Below are positions 63,884-64,000 of a DNA stretch of 64,000 bases, piece by piece; within the stretch, counting starts at the first letter, position 1, and each line of letters starts with the position of its first letter. Both the position numbers and the translations under genes were made by a program. Under the pieces are notes generated by a model, which saw only the letters and a list, made by a program, of their open reading frames with translations, did not search any database and was not told where the DNA came from. This DNA is from JBBDIJ01 sp040880485 (GTDB taxonomy: Bacteria; Bacteroidota; Rhodothermia; Balneolales; Balneolaceae), in NCBI GenBank assembly GCA_040880485.1, contig JBBDIJ010000021.1:3950-67949 (forward strand), in the 5' to 3' direction.

Positions 63884-64000
63884 TTAAACAAGGGTACTGC
63901 TTGAACCCTTTTTTAGTGTTGTTTTAAACTTAATTTCAATTAAAAGAGTATCTGAAGAAGGAAAAATCATATCACCTTCTGTTTGTGTCAATAAAGTCTT
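63884..64000 (-). CDS. Possible C-terminal end of a gene running off the window
   Basis: On the minus strand only one frame is open from base 64000 to TAA at 63884-63886 (38 codons, ending LIEIKFKTTLKKGSSSTLV). I do not recognise it, and such a length is not rare by chance in AT-rich DNA. AAGGGT/ACCCTT at about 63890-63910 forms a small hairpin within it. Confidence 0.25.
   Translation of the reverse strand, partial: KTLLTQTEGDMIFPSSDTLLIEIKFKTTLKKGSSSTLV

Noticed and set aside
1..64000. tRNA, rRNA, CRISPR arrays, prophage
   Set aside because: Intergenic gaps are short and none shows cloverleaf-like pairing, regularly spaced repeats, or phage structural genes.

Overview
The window is a stretch of Gram-negative chromosome. 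I read it as a member of the Balneolota/Rhodothermota branch near Bacteroidota (Balneolaceae-like). The pointers are a TonB-dependent receptor with an N-terminal carboxypeptidase-regulatory-like domain, a GWxTD lipoprotein, a DNA polymerase III alpha subunit with a fused N-terminal proofreading exonuclease, a long-form alanine dehydrogenase, sigma-54, and few clear Shine-Dalgarno sequences. This placement is inference; there is no rRNA in the window. Most of the window is densely packed core genome with moderately high G+C. No rRNA, tRNA, CRISPR array or intact prophage was seen, and no gene-free gap exceeds about 300 bases.

Layout. 1-2791: end of an HTTM (gamma-carboxylase-like) gene overlapping a TonB receptor. 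2860-6671 (-): pyruvate kinase and a TPR lipoprotein. 6966-9707 (+): GWxTD lipoprotein, era and rpsU, the last with a palindromic leader. 9718-13416 (-): fbaB, a flippase-like membrane protein and radA. 13563-18145: dusB, serS (-), an Lrp-type regulator and an unknown membrane protein. 18148-27477 (-): a probable long transcription unit pyrC, DUF3857 protein, tsaB, accD, obg, dprA, DUF3109 protein, rpoN. In it AccD has lost all four zinc-ribbon cysteines, and obg and dprA overlap by 101 bases. 27748-32086: xseA, a GDPD-type phosphodiesterase, a membrane histidine kinase (-) and ndk (-).

32300-38069 is the most interesting functional block. A PAS histidine kinase keeps the FixL haem ligand histidine and the FixL distal arginine and has a degenerate receiver in front. 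It is followed by a NarL/FixJ-type response regulator, an outer-membrane beta-barrel protein, two secreted YceI proteins and a protein that faintly resembles Acg-type nitroreductases. I infer an oxygen- or NO-responsive module. After it come a DUF255 thioredoxin-like protein, osmC (-), and a wrecked LpxH-like phosphoesterase gene whose deletion junction holds a 31-base piece matching the neighbouring osmC in inverted orientation.

41185-61129 holds ppc, a CI-like HTH regulator with a candidate operator, a uracil-DNA glycosylase-like protein, small envelope proteins, mnmA, an HNH endonuclease, an RsbW-type ATPase, trxA, dnaE, an acylphosphatase, oxyR followed closely by terC, groSL, rsmA and ald. 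From 61.1 kb to the right edge the base composition falls visibly. An IS3-family transposase remnant precedes a small membrane/redox gene set (DoxX, CcdA, TlpA-like, unknown membrane protein), probably acquired by transfer.
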